The notes: a model not told the origin generated them from the letters alone. Positions 23,470 to 33,299 are shown, counted from the stretch's first letter. The stretch is DNA of 64,000 nucleotides from Azadirachta indica (GCA_022749755.1 CM040441.1:13517475-13581474), one strand, 5' to 3'. Program-made: numbers and translations.

Positions 23470-24160
23470 CTTACTTTAGTCAAAGACTTGCTTAAAAATA
23501 ATCCAAGACCATATATATATTAAAAGAAATAAAAATAGCGTAGTTAAAGAAAAAAAAAAGAGTGATGTTATTACTTTTTTATATTTAAAACTATTATAAG
23601 ATAAAATTCCTTATAAAGCCCACTTCAAATAGCATAAGATTAAGATAATATTGAAACAAATATAGCATAATTAAGAAAATAGTTAATGGGACAAAATTAA
23701 GATGATATTATTGTTATAAGAATTGGAAAAAATTAATCTTAAATTTTTAATAGAGTGAGAAACTTTCAAAAGTATATGTGGACAATATTAATAGTTAAGT
23801 TTATAATTTTATTATAATTGCAAGTGTATAATATTATAATATACTAATAATTTTATTTAGTATATAATATAAATAAATGAAAAAAAAAGTGAGGATAGAA
23901 ATACATTTGCATTCTACTATGTTGAATTTATTGAGAAATGAAGATTAAAATGAAAATTTGAGTGGCGACGAGGAACGCGTCCTACCCCATTGCTATCCGA
24001 GAGGAGGGATTTTTTTGGTACAGCATATACACATGTTGTGTACATAAAAATAATCATATATTATGATTTTGATGGATACTACAATATAATAAAGTAGAAA
24101 CTATTTTTTCCCACGGCCGGGGAAATAACTGAAATGCTCTACTCATTGCAAATACTACGA
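23470..24160. other. AT-rich spacer; 3' flank of CXE relic 3
   Basis: The last 150 bp or so (around the CACGGC..GGGGAA and CTGCAAATACTACGAT-like stretches) match the downstream flank of CXE-C near 27300-27400. This shows that relic 3 and CXE-C descend from the same duplicated unit. Otherwise nothing was seen. Confidence 0.6.
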
Positions 24161-24171
24161 TTACAAGAAGT

Positions 24172-24605
24172 TAACATTCAAAATTTTAATTATTACTTGA
24201 GAAAAGGAGCATTTGATCATGTTCTTGACATTAATTCTCCGTCTCAGCACTAAAGACAAAAAAAAAAAAAAAAAAAGAAGCATAATCCTCTCCCTTTGCT
24301 CCACACAACTCCACTTGTCCTTCAAACCCACCTCGCTTGACGGCATTATAACATGCCAAAATCCTCTATCTCTGACTTTATCCTTCTCAGCGACACAAAC
24401 AAGAAGCCCGAGCTTAGCCAAACACGGCTTGCTTATACCAACAGGATTGACCATGTAATTATCAATACCTCCTGGTGCTGATGGATAAAATTCCCAAGCT
24501 AAAGATAGAAAATTCTTTTCATGATTATCGCTGGGTTCTGATCCAATTGGATTTGAGCCCCAAAAGTAAGGGCGTACAAGAAATGCTTCCCTGCTTGCAT
24601 AGGAA
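24172..24605 (-). pseudogene. CXE relic 3, C-terminal fragment
   Basis: Only the C-terminal 40 percent of a CXE is present: from YFWGSNPIGSEP through EFYPSAPGGIDNYMVNP and AEKDKVRDRG to the C-terminus. The homology stops near 24605, just after the part coding for the MQAG-like segment, where sequence shared with the CXE-A/B unit begins. So the HGGG and GDSAG halves are gone. A run of 19 A (24258-24276) interrupts the coding sequence just after the region of the catalytic His. Closest by eye to CXE-C, with which it also shares 3' flank. Confidence 0.85.
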
Positions 24606-24794
24606 TCTTTTAAAAGTGTAGTTGAGGGCAGCATCCCCTTCCTCCAAGAGCTGACAGCACAAGCAGATAGGAAACTTTCGTTTTCACGGAAGCAGTACAT
24701 TTTACAGAAGAAAAAGGAAAACCAAATTCGGATTTTATCCATTCAGTACACAATATGTGTTTTATTAATATACTTATATATAATTTGTGACAAC

Positions 24795-25249
24795 GCACAG
24801 TATCAAGATTATTTCAAGCAAGTATAAAAGCCGAGAGAGATCAATGATTCTACTTGAGAAGAAAAGAAGCCAAGCGTTTGATCATTCTCTTGGCATTTTC
24901 AGTCTCATATTTCAGGATATGGAAGGCATGATCCTCACCATCCACTTCAACCAGTTCTACTTCTCCTTTCCACCCACTTTCCTTCACTGCATTATAGTAC
25001 AAAAAATCTCTATCCCTCAGCACAGTATCAAGATTATTTCAAGCAAGTATAAAAGCCGAGAGAGATCAATGATTCTACTTGAGAAGAAAAGAAGCCAAGC
25101 GTTTGATCATTCTCTTGGCATTTTCAGTCTCATATTTCAGGATATGGAAGGCATGATCCTCACCATCCACTTCAACCAGTTCTACTTCTCCTTTCCACCC
25201 ACTTTCCTTCACTGCATTATAGTACAAAAAACCTCTATCCCTCAGCACA
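24795..25249. repeat. 225-bp tandem duplication of the CXE-B 3' end
   Basis: The two copies are 24795-25019 and 25020-25244, and the 5-bp word GCACA occurs at 24795, 25020 and 25245. The copies differ at one position (25007 T against 25232 C). The repeat covers the last 57 codons or so, the stop, and about 50 bp of downstream sequence. The copy nearer the gene body is the one read by the open frame, so the spare copy lies in the 3' UTR. Confidence 0.93.
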
Positions 25250-26062
25250 TCCAATTTAGCAACACTCACCAGCAACCGAGAACACCCAAGTTTAGCCAAG
25301 CTTGGAGCTTCCGGGCTAACGACATTTATCATCGGATTATCTAGACCACCGGGCACAGATGGGCATAAAAACTTCCAAACACTTTGAGGCAAAAGCTTCT
25401 CACGTTCTGCGGCTACTATGACCTCCGACCCAGTTGGCTTAGAACCCCAAAAGTACGGGTGCGTAAGAAAAGCTCCTACAATTTTAACGCCTCCAGGCAA
25501 ACTTTCTTTCCCAGCTCGCATGACGGTGTGATGTGCAATGTTAGCTCCTGCACTATCACCGCCAATAAAAACTCTATCAAAGTCTCCATAAGTCGTTAAC
25601 CATGGCTCCTTATTGCCGCCATCACCGGTTGAGTGTGATGCAACCCATTGAAGCGCAGCCCAGCAGTCTTCGTAAGCAATGGGGAGAGCATGTTCAGGAG
25701 CTAGCCTGTACTCTATTGATATTGCAACAACTTTGGCGTCAGAAACCAAGGCGTTCATCAATTTTGTTTCGACTAAAGAGAAGGCAGATTCAAAGCAGAA
25801 GCCTCCGCCATGTGTATAGAACAAGATGGGAAGTTTTTGGCTGCGGGGTTGGGTGAGTTTCGGAAGATAGACTCTCGCTGAGATGTTTGGATTTTCAGAT
25901 ATGAGACTAATATCTTTGGATGAGACTCCAGTTTTCTGGGTCTTCAGGTGGAACGACGAGGGCACAAACGGGGAGTTGCTGAGTCGCTCAACCGAGCGAT
26001 CATCGTTGTAGATTCGGAGAAATGGTAGCAGCTAAACTCTTCGATGCTACTTCTTTGCCCAT
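25075..26062 (-). pseudogene. CXE-B, near-identical copy of CXE-A with a frameshifted N-terminus
   Basis: From about residue 40 on, the protein is almost the same as CXE-A, with HGGG, GDSAG, Asp and His all present. The ancestral ATG is at 26062 and starts MGKEVAS, but a 7-bp excess near 26033 shifts the frame and a stop follows within about 20 codons. Additional small indels against CXE-A are clustered near 25850-26040. The longest open frame starts at an internal ATG at 25965 and would give 296 residues with an altered N-terminus lacking the first conserved strand. It is probably a pseudogene, or a gene using the internal start. A sequencing or assembly error at the 5' end is also possible. 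Confidence 0.8.
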
Positions 26063-26345
26063 GGTTGGTGAAGAGGGCAGGTAGGCGAAAACCGTGTGGG
26101 TCTTTTAATGAAATAATATTCTCTTTTCAATTGCGCATTGTTGTCAGGAATGTGCGTAGTCCAAGTTGACAGTTTCAGTTGACCTTCTGTGTAATAGTTA
26201 AATCAACCACGCGTTTTGAAAAGTAAGGTGCTCATAAGAAGGGCGGCTAGGTTGAACATTGCGGGAGCCAATCAAAGAAGTACCGCTACCAATATTATGC
26301 AAAAACGTGGCAATTTGTTATTTGCAATTAAATCAACCATTTTTT

Positions 26346-26826
26346 TCTTTTTCTATTTCAATATCAAAGTTTAAATAAATAGTGACTGTTTATTCATGTA
26401 AGGGCTTCTCAGGCAACTTTTTCTAAAAAAAAAATGGAGGCGGATGGAATAGATGAATTACTCTAACTAGACTAGAGTTTGGGGTGTGCTAAGTCCTTGT
26501 AGAGCCCAAACTCTGTGGAGGCCCACTATTTTATTAACTCTTGGGACACCCTCATTGCCCGTCTTTATGCACAAGCTTAGGCTTTACCCGTAGATGATCC
26601 AGATACTGTGCCCAACCATTTTCTTAAAAGAAACGTGAATAGCACAAATATAATTACAAAAATAAAAATGGTTTAGTCTGATTTAGAAAAACTTCATCGC
26701 AGAGGATCTTTTACATTTATGTTCGTTTAATAAAATTTTCGTAGCCACTCAGGACTCGACCGAGTAGTAAGAATCATCCATACTGTCTTGGCACAATTTA
26801 TGTGTACATAACTTTAGTGTGCTACA
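26346..26826. other. Spacer upstream of CXE-B
   Basis: The first part still resembles the sequence around 17250-17480 upstream of CXE-A (for example a (G/A)GTAGAATAGAAG-like stretch). The rest is unassigned sequence without a supportable gene. Confidence 0.5.
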
Positions 26827-27171
26827 TGTGACGGAACGCCAAAAGTGGGCAAAATTTCCATGCAACGCTCGCTTATGAACAGTAGTCCAGTGAACAATAA
26901 TCCGAGAGTGGAAACCGACAGGTAAAATGCGTTCGAGGTCTTTGAGGTAATAACCTCACTCTTTTCTTATATGCAACAATCAATTTCTTTTTAGGCTCAC
27001 TTAGCGAGGCAAGAGCACTAAGCTGAGCTAAGCTAAGCGCCGCACATGACTACGAGCAAAAATGCGAGTGGGCTAAGCCGAGCTAAGCACCACACGTGAC
27101 TACGAGCAAAAATGCGAGAGGGCTAAGCCAAGCTAAGCACCACACGTGATTAAGAGTAAAAATCCGTGACA
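26827..27171 (+). repeat. Probable solo LTR with three 50-bp tandem repeats
   Basis: Begins TGTGACGG and ends CCGTGACA, near-inverted ends as in an LTR. The last 155 bp consist of three copies of a 50-bp unit (starting about 27018-27022, 27072 and 27122) carrying GCTAAGCACCACACGTGACT-like sequence. The wording recalls the R/U5 part of the gypsy LTR (GCTAAGCACCACATGGTCGA) at 17.5 kb. No target duplication was found and there is no internal region, so this call is tentative. Strand is assumed from that resemblance. Confidence 0.45.
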
Positions 27172-27468
27172 TATAGGTGTGTGTACGAAAATTTTCAGTA
27201 AAATTCCAATTATTGTAATATAATATCAGTACTTCAAACATAAAATAAAATAAAATAAATAAAAATAAAAATTATCATATGTTATTATTTGGGTGGATAA
27301 TACATTACAGAAGAAATTATTTTCCCTCACGGCAGGGGAAGTAATCGACATGGACTGTTCACTGCAAATACTACGATGACAAAAGTTTTGATAACCAAGC
27401 AACAGAATTGGAGTGGAACCCAACCCTCATGTAAATATGGTCAAGCTTCAAAACATTCAGAATTTTAA

Positions 27469-28437
27469 TTATTTAAGAAAAGAAGCCGAACATTCGACCA
27501 TGTTCTTAGTATTCTCGGACTCCGGATTAAAGAGATAAAAAACATGATCCTCTCCCTCTACTTCAAACAACTCTACTTGTCCTTCAAACCCACTTTCCTT
27601 GACAGCATTAACATACCAAATCCCTCTATCTCTGAGTTCATCCTTCTCAGCAACACAAACCAGAAGCTTTGAACAGCCAAGCTTAGTCAAACTCGGCTTG
27701 CCTATACCAACAGGATTGACCATGTAATGATCAATGCCTCCAGGTGCTAATGGATGAACAAATTCCCAAGCTAAAGACAGAAAATGCTTTTCATGATTAT
27801 CGCCGGGTTCTGATCCGATTGGATTTGATCCCCAAAAGTAAGGATGACCAAGAAGCGCTCCTAAAATCTTAACACCACCACTCAAACTCTGTTCTCCTGC
27901 TTGCATGGCTACGTTGTGAACTATATTGCCGCCTGCACTGTCACCGCCAATATAGACTCTATCAAAATCTCCATAATTTAATATCCATGGATCTTTATCA
28001 GAGTCATCTTCAATTTTATGAGATGCGACCCATTGGAGAGCTGCCCAGCAATCCTCATATGCTGCAGGAAGAGGGTGTTCTGGTGCTAGCCTGTATTCTA
28101 CGGAGACTGCCACTACTTGAGCTTGAGAGACTAAGATGTTGAGGTATCTGTGTTGCAAAAATGAAAAGGAGGATCCGATGCAAAAGCCACCGCCATGGAA
28201 GAATACCAAGATGGGGTGTTTTTTATGGGATTGGGTGAGTTCTGGAAGGTACAGGCGAGCTGATATGGCGGGATTTTGGGAGATTATTATATCTTTGGAT
28301 GAGACACCAGTCTTTGGATCTGCATCTGGTGATGGAGGCACATAAGGCGAGCCTGAGAGACGCTCTACTGAACCATCTTTGTATACTCTGATCAGTGGGA
28401 GAAGCTCTCTGGCAACTTCTTTTGTTGTGGAAGCCAT
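27469..28437 (-). CDS. Carboxylesterase-like alpha/beta hydrolase (CXE-C)
   Basis: A 322-residue intronless CXE. The start at 28437 (MASTTKEV) is chosen because it aligns with the other copies; the frame stays open for 71 more codons upstream, but that stretch overlaps the conserved promoter block and has no homology. HGGG is at residues 81-84, GDSAGG has its serine at 167, Asp is in AEKDELRDRG, and His is in GEDHVFY. The catalytic set is complete. The sequence belongs to the same subgroup as CXE-D and relics 1, 3 and 4 (MAST/MDST start, QLSQA-like segment), distinct from the CXE-A/B/E subgroup. Likely a cytosolic ester hydrolase with unknown substrate. Confidence 0.92.
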   Translation of the reverse strand: MASTTKEVARELLPLIRVYKDGSVERLSGSPYVPPSPDADPKTGVSSKDIIISQNPAISARLYLPELTQSHKKHPILVFFHGGGFCIGSSFSFLQHRYLNILVSQAQVVAVSVEYRLAPEHPLPAAYEDCWAALQWVASHKIEDDSDKDPWILNYGDFDRVYIGGDSAGGNIVHNVAMQAGEQSLSGGVKILGALLGHPYFWGSNPIGSEPGDNHEKHFLSLAWEFVHPLAPGGIDHYMVNPVGIGKPSLTKLGCSKLLVCVAEKDELRDRGIWYVNAVKESGFEGQVELFEVEGEDHVFYLFNPESENTKNMVECSASFLK

Positions 28438-28540
28438 TGAAGATAGTGAGGGATCAATGTGAAGTACCGCAGATTGATTATAAAAGTGATCACTATGAGG
28501 TAACAGAGTTGGTGAGATGGAACGTCCTAACAAGTGCAGC

Positions 28541-28560
28541 GCAATTATTTGCAATTTATA
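28541..28560 (-). promoter_or_regulatory. Conserved TATA block of CXE-C
   Basis: Minus-strand TATAAATTGCAAATAATTGC, about 105-125 bp upstream of the start codon. The same block occurs at the same distance from the start position of relic 4 and, with one change in the TATA part, of CXE-D. Confidence 0.65.
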
Positions 28561-28939
28561 ATTCCGAAAAACTTGTATTTGAAGTCCAAATGCCATTGAT
28601 GACCTGCAGATTTGTTTATTACGGGTGAACATTAAAAAATCATTTTTCATTTACAAGGATTATTGATTTTTGTTTAATACTAGTTCTCGAAAGCTCGGAT
28701 CACCATTTATTACAATCAACAATGGAATTCCTGGAAAATATATTTTCATTCGTCAGCACGCACCAAGTGAAAAATAATATATACTGTTGACTACTAATTT
28801 GTGAATGTTAAGGCATTATATTTATTAAGAAATACACTATCACTGTAAATACTACAATTACGAGCGCTTGAAAATCGTGCCAACAATTGACATGGACCCC
28901 AACTCATCTTAACATGGTCAACCTTCAAAAAATTAAAAG

Positions 28940-29763
28940 TTCTTAATGCCAGAAATTTGTTCATTTTCTTGGCATTCTCATTCTCAGGATTATGAGATGA
29001 AATCCATGTTGCTCTCCTTTAGCTTCAAACAACTCCACTTCTCCTCCAAATCCATTGTTCCTTGACAGCATTAACATACAAATTCCTCTATCTCTCAGTT
29101 CATCCTCCTCAGCTATACAAACCAGCAGCCTTCAACACCCATGCTTAGCCAAACTCGGCTTGCCTGGACCTATAGGATTGAGCATAACATTATCAATACC
29201 TCCAGGTGCTGATGGGTAAACAAATTCCCAAAGCAAAGTCAGAAAATTCTTTTCACGATTATCGCTGGTTCTGATCCAATTGGATTTGAGCCCAAAAGTA
29301 AGGTTGGACAAGAAATGCTCCTAAAATCTTGAAACCACCAATCAAACTTTCTTCACCTGCTCCCATGGCTATAGAGTGGACCATGTTGCCGCCAGAGCTG
29401 TCACCACCAACATAGAGTCTGTCGACATCTCCGTAGTTTGATAACCATGGGCCTCTGTTATGGTCATCTACGGTTTTGTGGGAGGCGAGCCATTGCAGTG
29501 CAGCCCAGCAGTCTTTATATGCTGCAGGAAGAGGGTGTTCTGGGGCTGATCTGGGGCTGATCTGTATCCTACAGAGACTGCAACAACTTGAGCACTAGAG
29601 ACTATGATGCTGAGGTATCTGTGGTGGAAAAACGAAAAGGCAGATCCGATGCAAATCCACCGCCATGGAAAAAGACCAAGATGGGGAGTTTTTGATGGGA
29701 TTGCGTGGGTTCTGGAAGGTAGAGGCGAGCAGATATGGCAACTTCTTTTGTTGTGGAAGCTAT
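28940..29763 (-). pseudogene. CXE relic 4, with internal deletion
   Basis: The body is similar to CXE-C and CXE-D, but the start codon is ATA (29761-29763) instead of ATG. About 40 codons are missing: the N-terminal 8 or so codons join directly to the segment that normally encodes the ISARLYL region, around 29738. Several further frameshifts break the rest, including one in the HGGG region, a short tandem repeat of GGGGCTGATCT near 29545-29565, and small deletions toward the C-terminus. Upstream it keeps the conserved TATA block. Its 3' flank matches those of relic 3 and CXE-C. Confidence 0.88.
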
Positions 29764-29835
29764 TGAAGATCGATTGAAAGGGATGAATGCGAGGACTAAA
29801 ACAGAACTGGTGAGATGGAACCTGACAAGAGCAGA

Positions 29836-29855
29836 GCAATTATTTGCAATTTATA
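29836..29855 (-). promoter_or_regulatory. Conserved TATA block of CXE relic 4
   Basis: The same 20-bp block as at 28541-28560, still perfect although the gene is dead. Confidence 0.55.
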
Positions 29856-30655
29856 GCTCAAATGCCATTGACGACCTTCAGATTGATTTGATTTTCTGTG
29901 AAGATTACAAAATCATTTTCTTTGTTTAACTCTACTTCTAGAATGCTCGGGTCATGAGCATTTATGACAAACAAAGATGGATTTCCAGGAAATTATATTA
30001 CTCTCTCATTACACGTAACAGAAGTGAAAAATAATATAAGGTGGTTCATTCATTTGTTTTTCTCGCCAAGATCAACTCTATATAATATATAATTTTGAGG
30101 AATTATAAGGACGGAGCTTAAAGAAATGGCTGTTTAAATTATTTGATTGATTAGTTAGTAGAAGAATATATACTCGACCATGTTTGGGGAGAAAGCACAT
30201 ATATTAAATCAAACCATTATTAGGGGACCCTACAGCTGACAAGTGAAGAAAAGGAATCTAATAAAATTGGCGCGCTACTGTTTATTAAATTGTGCTTTTA
30301 CAAGATTGGATTTTTTCCCATAAAATGTAAAAATCCAACATCTTTTAATTGACATAATTCATTAGGATATTTTCCCCGGAGCTGGCACGTGAAGAAGAGA
30401 AATCTTACACGGTTTAACATAGCATGCCCAACTAGCTACATCACAAGTTTACAACCTCAACACGTTTTTATTCAAATTCTTCCAGAGTGGCTACGCAAAA
30501 CTGAGACTCCAAGCAGGCATCAGATTCTACTTGAGAAAAAAAGAAAGGACCATATCTTCAATTTTTCTGATATATATCAGACTACTCCTTATTTGCGGAT
30601 GAAGACGCTGGTTAATTTGCACCGATTCAGAGAAGCACAACTAACAAAATTCCAA
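29856..30655. other. Spacer between CXE relic 4 and CXE-D
   Basis: The part at about 30110-30250 resembles 41260-41400 (GTTTAAATTATTTGATT-like, then AGTAGAAGAATA and GGAGAAAGCA), an older shared flank of the array. No gene was seen. Confidence 0.55.
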
Positions 30656-31630
30656 TTACTTGAGAAATGAAGCCAAGCAGTTGAACATCTTCTTTCCACT
30701 ATCAGTTTCAGGATTAAAAAGATGAAATTCATGAGCCTCTCCCTTTACTTCAAACAACTCCACTTCTCCTCCAAACCCACTTTCCTTGACAGCGTCAAAA
30801 TACGAAACTCCTCTATCTCTGAGCTCATCCTTCTCAGCAACACAGACCAGCAGCCTCGAACATCCAAGCTTAGCCAAACTCGGCTTCCCTGGACCAACAG
30901 GATTCACCATAGGATTATCAATACCTCCAGGCGCTGATGGATAATGAAATTCCCAGGCTAAGTGTAGTAAATTCTTCTCACGGTTTTCAGTTGGCTCTGA
31001 TCCAATTGGAATTGACCCCCAAAAGTAAGGATGTACAAGATATGCTCCTAAAATCCTAACGCCACCATTCAAACTCTTCTCACCTGCTTGCATAGCTATA
31101 TTGTGTGCTATATTGCCTCCTCCGCTGTCACCTCCGATATAGACTCTGTCAAAATCGCCATAGTTTAATAGCCATGGCTCTTTATTGCTAGATTCATCTT
31201 GAATTTTATGAGACGCAACCCATTGAAGAACAGCCCAGCAGTCTTTATATGCTGCAGGAAGAAGGTGTTCAGGGCTTAGCCTGTATTCTACAGAGACTGC
31301 AATGACTTGAGCTTGAGAGACTAACTTGCTGATGTATCGGTGTTCCAAAAACGTAAAGGCAGATCCAACACAAAAGCCGCCATGGAAGAATAGAATGATG
31401 GGGAGTTTTTGATGGTTTTGTGTGATACGTGGAAGATATAGACGAGCAGAAATGGCAGGGTTCTGGGAGATTATTACATCTTTTGACAAAACTCCGGTTT
31501 CAGGATCTGGATGACCAGGTGATGGAGGCACATAGGGTGAGCCCAAGTTGAGACGCTCTACCGACCCATCTTTGTAGACTTTGATAAATGGGAAAAGCTC
31601 TTTCACAACTTCTTTGTTTGTGGAATCCAT
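30656..31630 (-). CDS. Carboxylesterase-like alpha/beta hydrolase with altered oxyanion motif (CXE-D)
   Basis: A 324-residue intronless CXE; start at 31630 (MDSTNKEV) by alignment to the other copies, although the frame continues 37 codons upstream. The oxyanion motif reads HGG-FC (residues 83-85 then FC) because a glycine codon is missing compared with HGGGFC in the paralogues. The nucleophile elbow reads GDSGGGN instead of GDSAGGN. Catalytic Ser, Asp (AEKDELRDRG) and His (GEAHEFH) are present. The frame is otherwise intact, so either activity is reduced or altered, or the gene is at an early stage of decay. It carries the conserved TATA block at about 108-127 bp upstream. Confidence 0.88.
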   Translation of the reverse strand: MDSTNKEVVKELFPFIKVYKDGSVERLNLGSPYVPPSPGHPDPETGVLSKDVIISQNPAISARLYLPRITQNHQKLPIILFFHGGFCVGSAFTFLEHRYISKLVSQAQVIAVSVEYRLSPEHLLPAAYKDCWAVLQWVASHKIQDESSNKEPWLLNYGDFDRVYIGGDSGGGNIAHNIAMQAGEKSLNGGVRILGAYLVHPYFWGSIPIGSEPTENREKNLLHLAWEFHYPSAPGGIDNPMVNPVGPGKPSLAKLGCSRLLVCVAEKDELRDRGVSYFDAVKESGFGGEVELFEVKGEAHEFHLFNPETDSGKKMFNCLASFLK

Positions 31631-31737
31631 TGAAGATTGAGAGGATTGATTGATGAATGAGAAGTTCAGCAAATTGATAACACAAGCGTGAGAACTGAGA
31701 CAGGATAAAGGAATGGAAGGAACTTGACAAAACCAGA

Positions 31738-31757
31738 GCAATTATTTGCAATTTATT
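31738..31757 (-). promoter_or_regulatory. Conserved TATA block of CXE-D
   Basis: Minus-strand AATAAATTGCAAATAATTGC; it differs from the block of CXE-C and relic 4 only at the first base, with the same distance to the start codon. Confidence 0.6.
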
Positions 31758-31759
31758 TG

Positions 31760-32618
31760 GAAGATCTTATATTGCAAAGCCCAAAAGCCAGCCATTTATG
31801 ACCAGATTCGCTCGACTATTATTAAAGATTAAAAAATTATTTTTCATCTCTGACTACAAAATTTCAGATTTATAGCATCTCTTTAAATTATATTATTCTT
31901 CGCAAGAGTGCTTGTTTGGTTTCTTTTCTAAAAATTGTTTTGCATATTCAAAAACCGGAACACAAAATGTGGTTAGTTTGGATATTTTAGGTACATACGA
32001 TCTTAAGATTATTAATTTTTTAAACAATTACTTTTTGTAGGGAACATGTGCTATATCTTTAAAATATATTTCCATTTTTCAAAACTCAAGCCTACATAAT
32101 AAAATTAATTCATAAAAGGATTTATCTTAACAGCACTAAAAGGATAGTTTGGTAAATATAATTGAATAAATTTAGACAAAACAAGAAACGTGGGTCATAC
32201 TCCTTCAATTTCTCAAAAACACTGCTCTTGGTTTGGAAGAATGTTACAATCATTAATCTTTCAAACAAATATTTTTTGGGAAATATTTGTTTAATGTAAG
32301 GTATGCGCCTTTTGAAATATAATCTTCATTTTTCAGAACAGTAATTAAAAATTCTTAAAGAAACAACGTGATATATATCTTTGTTTTCTTGCATAATAAA
32401 AATAAACAAGTCCTTCTTTATAAATTTGGTTAGTATTTTTATCCTTACCTATATCTTTATCTTTTTTCAAGATCTATAAGAAGCAAAGTATTTGAGGAGA
32501 AATATTGTCCATTCGGAGCATAAAATTCTTAGAACCCAATATTTTTCTAAGTAATAGAAAATTTTTCTTGAGACTTGTGCATTGTTGAGTCATAACTAAA
32601 ACCATTTTAATAAAGTAT
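31760..32618. other. AT-rich spacer
   Basis: Upstream flank of CXE-D. No supportable gene or repeat. Confidence 0.5.
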
Positions 32619-32694
32619 TTGATAACCACATATATTTAGGACGAACTATACACATTTTTACTAATATTCAAATAAGTATTTGATAAACACATAT
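32619..32694. repeat. 61-bp host repeat flanking the viral relic, left side
   Basis: A 61-bp unit beginning AGTATTTGATAACCACATAT is followed by the first part of a second unit. The 33 bases at 32662-32694 recur exactly at 38210-38242 on the other side of the viral relic. A further AGTATTTGATAAATACT lies at about 32763-32779, just before the viral end. Confidence 0.8.
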
Positions 32695-32781
32695 GTATAT
32701 ATATAATCATTTAAATTAAAATCTATTTAATCTAAAAGAATCAAATATTTGAAAAATATATAAGTATTTGATAAATACTTG

Positions 32782-32793
32782 GCTCTGATACCA
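32782..32793 (-). other. Primer-binding site of the viral relic
   Basis: Minus-strand TGGTATCAGAGC, the initiator-tRNA-Met primer site that marks the start of caulimovirid genomes, here at the very end of the integrated sequence. Confidence 0.85.
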
Positions 32794-33080
32794 ATTTAGC
32801 CCAGGAAGAGATCGGGAATAGAGTTGAGAGTTGAGAGTTGATGAGTTTGAAAATTAAATTTGAATTTGAAATTTGGTAATTAAAATTGAAAATTAAAGAT
32901 CGTTTGAAATTTGTAAAGAAAGGATAAATTATTGTATGTATTTTGAAAATAAACTAAGAACAAATAATTTTTGAAAATGGAAATATTTTATTGATGACTG
33001 GAGAATATTATAAAGGGAGTTTTCTCACACTAAGTATTTTTCTTCACAAGTTCGCCTCCTCGAGTAAGGAAACAATTCTC

Positions 33081-33090
33081 TAATTTATAG
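33081..33090 (-). promoter_or_regulatory. Candidate TATA box of the viral relic
   Basis: Minus-strand CTATAAATTA, about 300 bp before the primer site and downstream of the second ORF, where the pregenomic RNA promoter of caulimovirids is expected. Whether it is active is unknown. Confidence 0.5.
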
Positions 33091-33299
33091 ATGCATTTGA
33101 ATAACTCTTACATTATTGATGAATACAATTATTGAATACAACAAAATTGACTAAAGGAAAAGAAAAATGTTTATTGTCGGTCATATGTCTTTGTCTTGAA
33201 TAGTTGTCCTTGAGGATGCTTGATGTCGGTCACATGATAAATAAGTCTTGCATAATTGTCCTTAAATATTCTTGAATAATTGTCCTTATTGTCGGCGGC

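Larger units (their letters stand above)
24625..26345. repeat. Segmental duplication, copy 2 (CXE-B unit)
   Basis: Partner of 15715-17250. It contains an internal 225-bp tandem duplication that copy 1 lacks. The coding part is nearly identical to copy 1 except for a cluster of small indels at the gene's 5' end. Confidence 0.85.

Noticed and set aside
24787..25344. A plus-strand open frame of 185 codons with an internal repeat
   Set aside because: It is the antisense of CXE-B coding sequence and repeats only because of the 225-bp duplication.
27018..27171. Three regular repeats that could be taken for a CRISPR-like array
   Set aside because: The units are contiguous 50-bp tandem repeats with no spacers, in a plant genome.
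28438..28650. A 71-codon N-terminal extension of CXE-C (and 37 codons for CXE-D)
   Set aside because: The extensions run through the conserved TATA block, and no paralogue supports them.
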